Numbered from the stretch's first letter, positions 34,217 through 45,910 are shown. The stretch is DNA of 64,000 nucleotides from Smallanthus sonchifolius (GCA_023525975.1 CM042035.1:36547001-36611000); one strand, 5' to 3'. Notes: generated from the sequence alone by a model not told the origin. Numbers and translations are program-made.

Positions 34217-35939
34217 CTTTTTGGTTAAAAATATATTGAAGACTTTTGTGGTCGGTGAATACAACACATTTCGTGGCATATAGGTAATGTCTCCAAATCT
34301 TTAACGCGAATACGACCGCACCCAGCTCGAGATCGTGCGTCGTATAATTCTTCTCATGAACTTTGAGTTGCCTTGATGCATAAGCGATTACTTTGCCTCG
34401 TTGCATGAGAACACAACAAAGACCTTGGTTAGAAGCATCACAATAGACAACTAAATCATCGATTCCATCGGGGAGAGTCAATATAGGAGCATTGCACAAC
34501 TTTTGCTTGAGGGTTTGGAAAGCTTCTTCTTGTTTCGGTCCCCATTCATAAGTCTTACCCTTGTGGGTCAAAGCGGTAAGAGGGACAGCAATCTTTGAGA
34601 AGTTTGAGATGAAACGACGATAATAACCTGCAAGACCAAGAAATGAACGAACTTCGGTAGGAGTCTTCGGGGCATTACAATTCTTAACCGTTTCAATCTT
34701 AGCAGGATCAACATGAATACCCTTGTCGTTGACGATGTGACCAAGAAATTGAACTTCTTTTAGCCAAAATTCGCATATGGAGAATTTGGCATATAGTTGT
34801 TCTTTTCTCAAGAGATCCAAAACCAGTCTAAGATGTTCTTCATGGTCGGCTTTAGTCTTGGAATAGATTAAGATATCATCAATGAAAACGATCACGAATT
34901 TATCGAGGTACGGTTTGCACACACGATTCATGAGATCCATGAAAACTGCGGGTGCATTGGTTAACCCGAAAGGCATAACCATGAACTTGTAATGACCATA
35001 CCTTGTTCGAAAAGCAGTCTTGGGAATGTCATCTTCTTGAACACGGAGCTGATGATAACCGGATCGAAGATCAATCTTCGAGAAGCAAGTAGAACCTTGA
35101 AGTTGATCAAAGAGATCATCGATTCTAGGCAAAGGATAACGGTTCTTGATAGTAAGCTTGTTGAGTTCGCGGTAGTCAATACACATGCGAAATGATCCAT
35201 CCTTCTTCTTAACAAATAAGATGGGTGCACCCCACGGTGAATGACTCGGGCTAATGAAACCTTTGTCGGAGAGCTCTTGAAGTTGACTTGCAAGCTCTTG
35301 CATTTCGGAAGGTGCAAGACGATAAGGAGCTCTAGCAACAGGGTTAGCTCCAGGTATAAGATCAATACGGAACTCTACTTGACGAACGGGAGGAAGACCG
35401 GATAAATCCTTAGGAAAAACTTCGGGGAAATCCCGAATGATCGGAATGTCTTGGATACTCTTCTCCTTGACATCCGTTTGAACAATATGAGCTAAGAAAG
35501 CAATGTACTTCTTTCGTAAGTACTTTTGAGCGGTAGCACATGACATCAACTTAAGTTCCTTGCAAGGCTTTTCACCAAAAACCCTTAAGGTTTCTCCCGA
35601 TGGTAGCGGAATTCGGATACACTTTTCAAAGCAAATGACTTCGGCATGATGATTTGATAGCCAATCCATACCTATGATAATATCAAAGCTTCCTAGTGGC
35701 ATTGGAACAAGGTTGATTGGGAATGAATGGTCATTTAGTTCTAAGGAGCAATCATAAATAATGGAGTCAATTGTAAGGGAGTCACCATTCGCTATTTTAA
35801 CGGTGAAGGTTTTCTCTAATTGGGATCGTGTCTTTGAAAGTAAAGGCTCAAAATTAAGTGACACAAAACTTTTATCGGCACCGGTATCGAACAAAATGGA
35901 GGCATATTGACTATTAACAAGGAACGTACCATTAACCAC
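34209..35939 (-). CDS. Gypsy U3 open protease-RT-RNase H reading frame (576 aa)
   Basis: This frame is uninterrupted from the protease (ILFDTGADKSFVS near residues 14-26) through RT (RMCIDYRELN, FIDDILIYSK) into RNase H (DASNQ, LELG, TDHKS), ending just past the LTR junction. The two bases deleted in U1 and U2 are present (GGGATCG near 35822). Gag is cut off by a stop at 36063, and integrase and the C-terminal RNase H Asp are absent, so it cannot support integration by itself. It may make an RT-like fragment if expressed, but nothing in the sequence shows that it is. Confidence 0.75.
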   Translation of the reverse strand: MVNGTFLVNSQYASILFDTGADKSFVSLNFEPLLSKTRSQLEKTFTVKIANGDSLTIDSIIYDCSLELNDHSFPINLVPMPLGSFDIIIGMDWLSNHHAEVICFEKCIRIPLPSGETLRVFGEKPCKELKLMSCATAQKYLRKKYIAFLAHIVQTDVKEKSIQDIPIIRDFPEVFPKDLSGLPPVRQVEFRIDLIPGANPVARAPYRLAPSEMQELASQLQELSDKGFISPSHSPWGAPILFVKKKDGSFRMCIDYRELNKLTIKNRYPLPRIDDLFDQLQGSTCFSKIDLRSGYHQLRVQEDDIPKTAFRTRYGHYKFMVMPFGLTNAPAVFMDLMNRVCKPYLDKFVIVFIDDILIYSKTKADHEEHLRLVLDLLRKEQLYAKFSICEFWLKEVQFLGHIVNDKGIHVDPAKIETVKNCNAPKTPTEVRSFLGLAGYYRRFISNFSKIAVPLTALTHKGKTYEWGPKQEEAFQTLKQKLCNAPILTLPDGIDDLVVYCDASNQGLCCVLMQRGKVIAYASRQLKVHEKNYTTHDLELGAVVFALKIWRHYLYATKCVVFTDHKSLQYIFNQKEL

Positions 35940-37168
35940 GTCGTTGTTGGCTTGAGCTTCGTTGGCGTTTATGTTGAACGCATGCCCACGAGCTCCACCT
36001 TGTCTAGCATTTGCAAGTCTTGGACATTGATCACGAAAATGGTTCGGGTCACCACACTCATATCAAGCACACCCATTAGCAATGGCGGGAGCACCTTGAT
36101 TACTCACTTGAGGTACGGTTCGGTTTGGAGGGTGGACTTGGCCCGCAAGAGCTTTGGCCCTACAAACATTGATAGTATGACCATATCTCCCACAATGAGT
36201 ACAAAGGCGACATGGGATAGTTTGAGGATGATGATAATTGCAGGTGGCACAAAGAGGGTAGATCCCAACATATGGCTTTTTAGCCGGCGCTTGAACCATA
36301 GGTGCAGCTTGGTTGACGGGAACAGCAGGAGTAACCACAAGAAAATTTCTAACCTTCCTCTTTCTATTATTGCGAGAGGGCTCCGTTGTGGCTTCTTTGT
36401 TGTGAGTAGGAGGGGTTACGGTTTTAGAAACTTTCTTAGAACCGTTTTTGGTAAGAGTTCCAGCTTTCACATGATTATCAGTTAAGGTAGCGGATAGACG
36501 AATAGCATCCTCCAGAGTAGCAGGATTTCTACCTAAGACAGTATCTTGGATTTGTCTTGGTAGCCCACCAATATACTTTTCGATACAACGGGACAAAGGA
36601 GTGACCATGTGGGGCACGAGAAGACTCAACTCATGGAACCGAGTTGTATATGCAAAGCTTTCCCCACTATCTTGGGCAAGATCCCAAAATTCAGCTTCTA
36701 ACCTTTTCACTTCATTTCGAGGGCAGAACTCCTCGGTCATAAGCCTTTTGATCTCATCCCAAGGTAAGGCCATAGTTACATCAACACCCCTATTCCTTTT
36801 CTCCCCATTCCACCATGTAAGTGCCCGTTTTTGTAGGACACTTGTAGCATGACGAACACAGAGGTTGTCGGGACAGTCACTATTGAGAAAGGTATTCTCA
36901 ATGCTTTCAAACCATTGAAGGAGTCCAGTAGCTCCTTCGGTACCAAAGAACTTGAGGGGATTGCACGAGTTGAAGTGCTTGAAGGTGCATTGAGATGGAT
37001 TGTTATCACCATTTCCACCATTTCCACCATTATTACCACTATTGCTTCCATTTCCACCATTGTTGCCATTGGTGGCACCATTGGCTTGGGTGAGTTATGT
37101 CACCAATTGGGTAAGAATAGCAGCAATGTCGGTGTTGGCGTTGGTTGGGGGGCACGACGAGGAGCCAT
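35940..37168 (-). pseudogene. Gypsy U3 gag with a premature stop in the second knuckle
   Basis: It is the same as U1/U2 gag except that Cys-Tyr-Glu of the second knuckle is replaced by a TGA (about 36063-36065). The first knuckle (CTHCGRYGHTINVC) and capsid region are intact. The codon that is GAA in U1 and TAA in U2 is AAA here. The N-terminus starts ATGGCT at 37168. Confidence 0.88.
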
Positions 37169-37490
37169 TCTACAGATTTTCACAAGACAAGAAAGATTGT
37201 AAGAACTTATGAGATTTGATAGGATTTAATAGAATGAGATAACAAAAATAAAAATAGATATTCTTAGTTTGGATTGTACTCAAAAGTGACAAAATCACTT
37301 GAATACCATGGCACATTAAGGTTAATTAAACTTATATAATTTTCAAGAAGACATGCTTTAGCCTATAAGTAAACACTCATCTCGGGAATTCCCAGGAAAG
37401 CATACGGGTCCCTCGGTTGATTGGGATTTATGCGAAATGCTTTCCTAGACAGAAAACCCAAAATACAGGTGCCACTCTTCCAGATTGCAC
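37169..37490 (-). other. Truncated leader of U3
   Basis: The first 300 bp of the leader (near gag) are kept. The PBS side is missing because the sequence switches to RNase H at about 37490 (CAGATTGCAC/ATGACAACAC). Confidence 0.85.
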
Positions 37491-39003
37491 ATGACAACAC
37501 AACCAAGACCTTGGTTAGAAGCATCACAATAGACAACTAAATCATCGATTCCATCAGGGAGAGTCAATATAGGAGCATTGCACAACTTTTGCTTGAGGGT
37601 TTGGAAACCTTATTCTTGTTTCGGTCCCCATTCATAAGTCTTACCCTTGTGGGTCAAAGCGGTAAGAGGGACAACAATCTTTGAGAAGTTTGAGATGAAA
37701 CGACGATAATAACCTGCAAGACCAAGAAATGAACGAACTTCGGTAGGAGTCTTCGGGGCATTCCAATTCTTAACCGTTTCAATCTTAGCAGGATCAACAT
37801 GAATACCCTTGTCGTTGACGATGTGACCAAGAAATTGAACTTCTTTTAGCCAAAATTCGCATATGGAGAATTTGGCATATAGTTGTTCTTTTCTCAAGAG
37901 ATCCAAAACCAGTCTAAGATGTTCTTCATGGTCGGCTTTAGTCTTGGAATAGATTAAGATATCATCAATGAAAACGATCACAAATTTATCGAGGTACGGT
38001 TTGCACACACGATTCATGAGATCCATGAAAACTGCGGGTGCATTGGTTAACCCGAAAGGCATAACCATGAACTTGTAATGACCATACCTTGTTCGAAAAG
38101 CAGTCTTGGGAATGTCATCTTCTTGAACACGGAGCTGATGATAACCGGATCGAAGATCAATCTTCGAGAAGCAAGTATAAACTTGAAGTTGATCAAAGAG
38201 ATCATCGATTCTAGGCAAAAGATAACGGTTCTTGATAGTAAGCTTGTTGAGTTCGCGGTAGTCAATACACATGCGAAATGATCCATCCTTCTTCTTAACA
38301 AATAAGATGGGTGCACCCCACGGTGAATGACTCGGGCTAATGAAACCTTTGTCGGAGAGCTCTTGAAGTTGACTTGCAAGCTCTTGCATTTCGGAAGGTG
38401 CAAGACGATAAGGAGCTCTAGCAACAGGGTTAGCTCCAGGTATAAGATCAATACGGAACTCTACTTGACGAACGGGAGGAAGACCGGATAAATCCTTAGG
38501 AAAAACTTCGGGGAAATCCCGAATGATCGGAATGTCTTGGATACTCTTCTCCTTGACATCCTTTTGAACAATATGAGCTAAGAAAGCAATGTACTTCTTT
38601 CGTAAGTACTTTTGAGCGGTAGCACACGACATCAACTTAAGTCCCTTGCAAGGCTTTTCACCAAAAACCCTTAAGGTTTCTCCCGATGGTAGCGGAATTC
38701 GGATACACTTTTCAAAGAAAATGACTTCGGCATGATGATTTGATAGCCAATCCATACCTATGATAATATCAAAGCTTCCTAGTGGCATTGGAACAAGGTT
38801 GATTGGGAATGAATGGTCATTTAGTTCTAAGGAGCAATCATAAATAATGGAGTCAATTGTAAGGGAGTCACCATTCGCTATTTCAACGGTGAAGGTTTTC
38901 TCTAATTTGGATCGTGTCTTTGCAAGTAAAGGCTCAAAATTAAGTGACACAAAACTTTTATCGGCACCGGTATCGAACAAAATGGAGGCATATTGACTAT
39001 TAA
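37491..39003 (-). pseudogene. Gypsy U4 RNase H-RT-protease fragment
   Basis: It runs from the start of RNase H (DASNQG region) to the protease (MFDTGADKSFVS). The frame 38980-37610 is open. Gag is replaced by LTR at ACTATTAA/AAAGGGG (39001-39003 shared). It has the in-frame two bases (TTTGGATCG) like U3. Confidence 0.88.
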
Positions 39004-40873
39004 AAAGGGGTTGTGAATACTCACTTGGTATGCAGGTGTAGCTAACAAAGAGTATAGATAAAATAAGGGTCCTTGATACGCACGGGTTAACCTAGATAGT
39101 AATGTATATTGAATCAAATAGGTGCACAAAGTTTAAGTCTAACATTGAAGGTTGAATTTGTGTATAAAAAGTATTAAATAAAATATATAAGGTTGTAGTA
39201 AACATTTTTGGAACATTTGATTAAAGTTTGGAATTGAAAAATAGAATTTTTATAAAATTATTGATTATGAAAATAATGCATGTGATAAATGTAATTTAAT
39301 AAATAAATAAATGATTATAGTTTATGAAATAATGTAAATATTGATTGTAATTAAGTATAAATAAATAAATGATTTTTGTTTAAATATGAATTAAATAAAT
39401 AATTATTATCTTATTTATTTATAAACTTTGTTACTTAATCATTTAAAACATCATTTAAGTGTAAGATAAATATAAATTTATTTTTTATAAAATTTTAAAT
39501 AAACTTTCAAATAAATAATATTTATGTCCAGATTAAACTTTAGATCTTTTCAAGTACAGAAAACAAATTTTTTTTATAAAATTTTAAACATTTATTGATT
39601 GAAAAATATAAAATTATAATTCTGTTAAAAGTTATGAGTCACACACGACCGTGCCTCGGAAGGGCACGATCGTGCTCAAGCCACGGGCGCGACCGCGCAG
39701 GTCGGGGCGCGACCGGGTTGCTCAACAGAGGGCACAAACTAGACAAGTCAACAGGCACGACCATGCCTTGGCTCGGCACGGTCGTGTCTATGATTTTTAG
39801 ACACAACAGAGGCTAGCCCAAAGGGCATGACTAGGTCTGGACAGGAGGTCACGACCGCGCTGCTATTCGGCATGACCGCGTTTCATGAGGCACGGCCGCG
39901 CTAGATGATTAGCGCGACCGTGTCTCTTCCAAGTCAGACACGAATTGAACAATTTTTGTATTTATAGCGCTGGATTTGATAGGGCTTTTGGTTACAGAGT
40001 TGTTACGAGTCAATTCATCTAATTTAATTGTATGGAAGTCGTGTTTAAGAGTGGAATCGATTAAATCTTTTCTTATTAAAATAATAATTCTGATTCGGAC
40101 GATTTCTGTAATGAAAGCCCAGATTAATAGGGGGCTTTTGATATTGATACTGAAACGAATGAGATGGAGAGTATACTTACCCTGAAGCGTATCGAATCGA
40201 TGAAGAACGGTAGAACGGAGTTCCGGCGACGGAGAAAATGGCTTCCGGCGACTTCGGCTGCAATTCCGGCTAGGCCAGAGAGTCCAGAGTCTTGGAGAGA
40301 GTCGGGAGATACGTATTCCTTTCTTGGTTGGGGGGATTTGGGTTTTAGGAGAGGATTCGAGTTTTGCTTGAAAAGTTTGAGAGAGATTTCGAGTTTGATA
40401 GTATGAAACTGAGGCGTTGTGAAATTTTGAAAATGGTATAACTCTCGTTAAGGGGTAAAGAAACGGAGGACGGTTACAGATTCTTAGAAATCGGGTGATT
40501 AATTTACATTTACGTTTTGACAGTTACGCAGGCGCGACCGTGCCAAGATAGGCGCGACCGTGCTTAGGCACCGGGCGCGATCGTTCCAGGACCAGTCGCG
40601 CGATCGTGCCAGGACGAAGCACGACCGTGCTAATTAGGGTTTCTTGATAAATTTTCAACTTTAGTCCTTGACTTTTCAGGTTTGATAAGTTTGAATTAAA
40701 TAGTTTCTTGCATAGTGTTTAAATGTATATAATTGCGTAAAACTTGCGAATTTGTATCGAATCATTGCGTTTAGTTTACGGTAAGGAAAATAATAAGACA
40801 GTGCACGAGTATTGAATTCGAAATTGCATTACATTGAATTGAAACATGAATACTAAAAACCAGAAATGTTACA
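39001..40873 (-). repeat. Gypsy outer 5' LTR, truncated (U3 side)
   Basis: It matches plus-strand 21415-23298 and ends with the true LTR edge (ATGTTACA). The U5 side and PBS are missing. Palindrome clusters are at 39640-39930 and 40530-40632. The flanking E gag resumes at 40874. Confidence 0.9.
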
Positions 40874-41616
40874 ATCATCAATTTCTTTTGTGTTTCTCTT
40901 TCAGCAATCAACAGTTTAATCTCATAATTCTTTCTCTTTAACTGAAGCTTCACATGAGAATTTTCTTTGACACAGTCATCAATCTTCCTTTTATACTCTT
41001 TCTCACGATCCTTTAGAATTTTGTTTGTAGTATGTGCATGTTTCAATGCATCCATCAGAAGTTGATTTCGATTCTTGTAATCAACAATTTTCTCAAAACA
41101 CTCCACAGAACACATATTTTTGTTGAGCGGTTCAAAATAAGCTGTAAGTTTCTATGCGTCTTTCACTGCTTCAGCAAACAAATCTGATTCTATACGTTTA
41201 CAATTTCCTTGAAAATCATAACCGTATCCTCCTTTGATCACTATTCTGTTCTGATCAGCTTTGAGTGCATACAACTGTAGCTTTGCACACAAATCCTCTA
41301 ATGAGTTAAACTGTAATCCTTTATTTTTGATATTAAGTTTATAAATCTCCCATTCCTGTGGTTGAGCATTGAGAAATTTATCCATGATTTCTGATTTTTC
41401 GTATTCAAGATCAACCTCCTTTAGATCATTGATCAATTTCACATATATGTGATACTGTTCAGTCAAAGATTCTCCTTCTGCGCGTGTGAATACTTGATAT
41501 CGTTTCTTCAATTGGTCTTGTCTGTCTTTTTCTTTCACATCTTCCTTAGATAGATCTGGATGAACATACCCCAATCCATTTACAAAGACCTTATGCCCAC
41601 CCCCTTCGTCAGCCAT
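40874..41616 (-). pseudogene. gag of Copia E, 5' part
   Basis: The start MADEGGGHKVF is at 41616. It has typical Copia Gag text (DQLKKRYQVFTRAEGESLTEQYHIYVKLINDL; a helical segment with EWEIYKLNIKNKGLQF) and then a coiled-coil-like stretch (KILKDREKEYKRKIDDC). A single TAG at about 41152-41154 interrupts an otherwise open frame to 40874, where the Gypsy is inserted. It continues at 20758. Confidence 0.88.
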
Positions 41617-41754
41617 TGAAAATCCTTTTTTTTTATAAATTTTTTTTTAACTATCTCATTTTTTCAAAATCGGCGTCAAACATAGCTCCGAACATCCTCT
41701 AAAAATTTTGAACAAGAAAGTTTTTCCCGCCAAAATATAATTTTTTTTCCACAC

Positions 41755-41985
41755 TTTTCGACCGAAAAGTAAGATTTCGATCAGGAGGGATTTCGATCAA
41801 AGGATTTTGATCAGACTTTTCGATCGAAAAACTTGTAGAGGAGACTTTTCGACCGAAAAACTTATAGAGGAAACTTTTCGACCGAAAACCCTTTAGATGA
41901 GACTTTTCGACCGAAAACTTGAGATGAGACTTCGACCAAAAACTTGAGATGAGACTTTTCGACCAAAAACTCAAGATTTCGACCC
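41755..41985. repeat. CTTTTCGACCGAAAA palindrome cluster in leader of E
   Basis: Six to seven copies of TTTTCGA(C/T)CGAAAA or degenerate forms lie about 30 bp apart, between the PBS (42223) and gag (41616). Confidence 0.88.
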
Positions 41986-42222
41986 CTTCAACAGAGATAT
42001 CGGGCGATTCAACTGAAACTCGAAAAATTTTGACCTGCAACGTCTGAACCTCAAATTAAGCCCAGAAAATCATCCAAAACTTCATCTCCACTGTTTTGCA
42101 TGCTAAATACTTAAAAATGGTACTGAAAACGATCCAATTTGATGACTTTTGAATTTTGAAAAGTTGAAACTTAAAAAAAAACTTTGAAACGTGCTTGAAT
42201 CTCCCAAAACCGAGCACCGAAA

Positions 42223-42234
42223 GCTCTGATACCA
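42223..42234 (-). other. Primer-binding site of Copia E
   Basis: Minus-strand TGGTATCAGAGC, two bases from the LTR edge at 42237. Confidence 0.92.
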
Positions 42235-42236
42235 CT

Positions 42237-42633
42237 TGTGATTCCCTCAGATCTCTTGATATTCAAGGATAAAGTCTTCAATCACTCTCTGAATTGGCGG
42301 AATCAATTCAGAAATCAAATCCACATGAACAAATCAAAGAAGAACAGTCTCAATACTATCAATCACACCAAATGCATACTTCATGATGATTAGCTTCGTT
42401 AATCAAGTAATGTAATCAAGTATTAACAGCAGAACCACACATAAATTCTCTTGATTAACTTGTAAAATCACAGTACAAAATGAGAAAGTTACTTGAAATA
42501 CAAAAGACACAACTATTTATCCTAGAGAGTTTTCGATCGAAATCTTCTTGATCGAAAAATGATTTCGACCGAAAACTCTGAAGTTAATACTTCTAAAACC
42601 TAATTGATTGCTACGGACTATTAGGTTACAACA
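42237..42633 (-). repeat. LTR of E/F family, shared by two internal regions
   Basis: A 397-bp LTR (plus-strand edges TGTGATTCCC and GGTTACAACA), reverse complement of 19055-19496. On its left it has a PBS and gag, so it acts as a 5' LTR. On its right it has a PPT (minus-strand GACTAGGGGGAGAT) and an aORF tail, so it also acts as a 3' LTR. Confidence 0.9.
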
Positions 42634-42903
42634 ATCTCCCCCTAGTCCACAAAACATCAATTCTTCAAAAGTTGTCTTTTGCAGGCTTGATTTTGACTTT
42701 AACACTTAGCTTCTTAGCATCCAGAGTAGCAAGTTTCTTCTTGATCACTTCAGCTTCATGTCTTCTTGACAAACATCAAGCCACGACTCTCATATACAAC
42801 TTTGCTTCAGTTTTAATCTTCGTTCTCATATCACATCTAATAGGATTCTTGTACAAAATCTTTAGATCATCATCAGAAAAGCTAAACAAATCCACTGGAT
42901 CGA
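42634..42903 (-). pseudogene. F-family aORF tail and PPT
   Basis: It is the reverse complement of about 18785-19054 in F, covering the Lys-rich end of the aORF and the PPT. Similarity stops at about 42903 (GATCGAAAAC), where unrelated Copia spacer begins. It is the remnant of a second E/F-family element in minus orientation. Confidence 0.75.
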
Positions 42904-44118
42904 AAACTCTGAGTTATATCTTTTTTTCTACTAATAATTATATTCCAACCTTTTATTTTATTTTGATGAACTGAAATGACATAGGATCATAAATGTATAT
43001 TGTCTTAACTACACTGCATATCAAATCAAGATATAATCAGTTCAACCTTGATTGCCAGTATTGTTATCCACATAAACTCATGCATCACGTTTCAGCAAAT
43101 ACTGTAAGGTTATATTAATCAATACAGTGTGTACCCCACAATCGAGATGGAATGAACTTAGAATTAACACAAAATTTCACCAGATCATGATCCAATCTCC
43201 AGCATGAAGGTAGCGTTCTTAGCACAGGAAAAATAATCCAAGTGGATTTGATTGAAATCATATTGATTCAGAATCATTTTGATTCATTTTCTTGGTTTCT
43301 AAGATCGTACAGAATCATATTGATTCATATGAGATGTGAATAATCATGAATGATTTGGGTATGCGGATATCCGTAAGATATTGGATATGTTAATTGAAAT
43401 CACGAATGATTCAAAGGGCGAAACAGACTGACTTCCTGGTTTCCATTCGATATTTTCACCAGAACCAATAGCTGTATGAATGTGTTTAACTCTAAATCAT
43501 ATATTTGGCGTATATAGTCAATAGAGCAAACAAGTTGTGCTAAGAACTCATCAAGATCCTGGTCTCATGGTATGACTAGATTCACTTTGCATTCGAATGA
43601 TGAAAGTACCGATATTCGATGTGGGTAAAACACAAAGATTGCTATTTAGTTAATCACACAAATATCGCCTAATTTACATATGTAGAGCCTAGCAGCATAT
43701 CAAAAATTGTAACCGATGTCACCATCATATCCAATTCATGTTTAAGCTCAGCACACACTTGTACTATCATTTTCTATATATACGTCATTCAGACACAAAA
43801 AAAATTTATTTTTATTTTCAGCCTTTTCTTACTTTCAATTTTAATCACATAGTCATATACTTCACATAGTCACATAGTCACATAACATATTCAACATATT
43901 TTTCTTTTATTTTCCCCCTAAAATTGTGATGTGACTTTATTTACTATTTTATCACTTATGAGAACAAACATATCTGACACAAACATTCATTAAGCTAATA
44001 CACATATAAAGCGTACACAACACATTTTTAACACTTAAAAGAAAATCTTTTTGAGGAACATATTTCTAAGGTCTTTCAGTTCAAAATTTGGACTATTTGT
44101 TATTCTAAAATTTTTTTA
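42904..44118 (-). other. Post-pol spacer of Copia E2
   Basis: This is a non-coding stretch of about 1.2 kb. It shares GTACCCCAC, ATCTCCAGCATGAAG and TTAGCACA (plus-strand reading) in the same order with the spacers of B and D. It is AT-rich, with repeated CACATAGTCA near 43850-43885. No gene seen. Confidence 0.6.
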
Positions 44119-45168
44119 TTATATATATATTTTTTTAAAACGAAACATCCCCAACATCTCAACCAAAGAGTTAAACCGATCCGTTGAAAAAGATTTTGTA
44201 AAAATATCGGTTTTTTGCTCTAGGGTATCGACATGGAGCACTTTAATCAGCCCATTCTCAAAACAATCACGAATGAAATGTAACCTGATCGCAATGTGCT
44301 TTGTTTTGGAATGCTGAATGGGATTTTTTACTATTCCGAGCACTGCCTCGTTGTCACAATAAATCGAAGTTTCAAGAAAATTTACTCCAAAATCTAGCAT
44401 TTGATGTTGAATCCAGATAACTTGTGAACAGCAGCTCGAGGCAGCAGTATACTCAGCTTCAGCAGTTGATGTGGATACATTCGTTTGTTTCTTACACTGC
44501 CAAGACACCAGTCTGTCCCCAAAAAAATGACATCCACCTGAAGTTGACTTCCTGTCTAAATTACAACCTCCATAATTGCTGTCAGTGTAAGAAAAGAAAT
44601 TAAATTCAGAATCAGAAGGATACCATAAACCTAAATTTACTCGACCCTTAAGATATCAGAAAATTCGTTTAACAACTGATTCATGAGATTCTTTTGGAGC
44701 TGCCTGATATCTGGCACAAGAGCAAACATCAAACATGATGTCTGGTCGACTAGCAGTCAAATACATCAATGAGCCAATCATTGACCTGTACATCTTTTGA
44801 TTTACTTGAACTCCAGACACATCGACAGTTAAAGGTTCATGAGGAGAAATTGGTGTTGAAGCTAATTTGCAATCAGTCATTTTGAATTTTGTAAGAATAT
44901 CTTTCACATATTTGGCATGATGAATAAGAATTCATGATTCAGACTGCTCAACTTGTAACCCTAGAAAGAACTGCATTTTTTCCATCAAGCTCACTTCCAA
45001 CTTTAATTTCATAACTTATTCAAATTCTTTGTAAAGAGCTTCATTTGTTGATCTATAGATAATATCATCGACATAAACTTGTACAATTAACAAATCAGCA
45101 TCATATTTCTTCAAGAATAAGGTCTTGTCAATTGTTCCACGAACGAAGCCATTTGATGTAAGATGTAT
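44119..45168 (-). pseudogene. Copia E2 pol fragment: RT end and RNase H
   Basis: It reads leftward from RT VYVDDII (near 45070) through SLMYLTASRPDIMF (near 44740) to RNase H ending EMLGMFRFKK. Stops lie near 44655, 44930 and 45015. RT upstream of 45168 is cut off by the C2 LTR. It is more diverged from B and D than they are from each other. Confidence 0.88.
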
Positions 45169-45877
45169 TGTAGGATCGGTGAATACAAGATGGTTCTATT
45201 CTAGTTGAGATTGGCGGAAACAATCACAACTGAGTAATGTAAACAAGAAGAATACTGATAAATGCAATTTGTATTAAGCTTCAAAGATTACAAGATTACA
45301 GAGAAAAACTATTAAGCCAAAAAGCACTCTTATACAATGACTCTAAGTACTACTTATATAGTAACTTAGAATTAAGAAAGACCCTTGATTTTAAGGATCA
45401 AATCTAACACAAGCCGTTGATCTTGTATTGAAGCTATTCTACATGTAACGACAATAAAAACTAAAAAAGTTATTTTTACTCAAACGTCTTCTTAGGCATC
45501 ATTGCTTGAGTCCTTGGAAGAAGAGCGTCGTTGTCTTTTATTGTCTTGCACCAGTAACATTCTTTCTGCGTGGAGTGTGTCAGTATTGCAGCAGAAAGTT
45601 GTCAGTGGTAATGGTTGCTTTATCGAAGCCAGTCAGCTGCAACGTTTGATTTTAAGTGGGAATGGCTATCAGCAGCAATGTTGTTGATCAGCAGCAAGAC
45701 ACAACTGTCCATAACTGCTGATGATTTGCCTATCAGCAACAACTTTGGTCTTCAGCAGATGAGGCTATCCGCAACAGATTTGTTCTTCAGCAGAAGAACA
45801 AGTATCCGCTGTAGATAAGCTTATCTGCAACAGTTTGTACTTAGAGAACTTTGTAGCCATCAGTCTTTATTTCTACA
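45169..45877 (-). repeat. 3' LTR of C2 (709 bp)
   Basis: Plus-strand edges are TGTAGGATCGG and TATTTCTACA. It is the reverse complement of 13504-14214. It carries CAGCAGC and TATCCGCAACAG motifs at 45600-45830. Confidence 0.88.
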
Positions 45878-45890
45878 AACTCCCCCTAGA
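45878..45890 (-). other. Polypurine tract of C2
   Basis: Minus-strand TCTAGGGGGAGTT abuts the LTR. Confidence 0.85.
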
Positions 45891-45910
45891 CTGATGCTAC
45901 CAAAACACTC

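Larger units (their letters stand above)
20759..40873 (-). mobile_element. Ty3/Gypsy chromovirus compound with tandem internal amplification
   Basis: The outer edges are LTR termini (TGTCACACC at 20759, ATGTTACA at 40873) flanked by ATCAC (20754-20758) and ATCAT (40874-40878), a target duplication with one change. Inside are four partial copies: U1 20759-28592 (3' LTR, full internal region), U2 28593-33235 and U3 33236-37490 (3' part of the LTR joined to RNase H-RT-PR-gag-leader, no integrase), and U4 37491-40873 (RNase H-PR joined to the 5' part of the LTR). U1 has PR-RT-RH-INT order and a chromodomain-like C-terminus, placing it among chromoviruses, probably Tekay-like. Confidence 0.92.

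Noticed and set aside
28593..37490. Independent Gypsy insertions
   Set aside because: There is no target duplication between units, the LTR pieces are truncated, and U2 and U3 share one internal junction. Tandem duplication fits better; a mis-assembly cannot be excluded from sequence alone.
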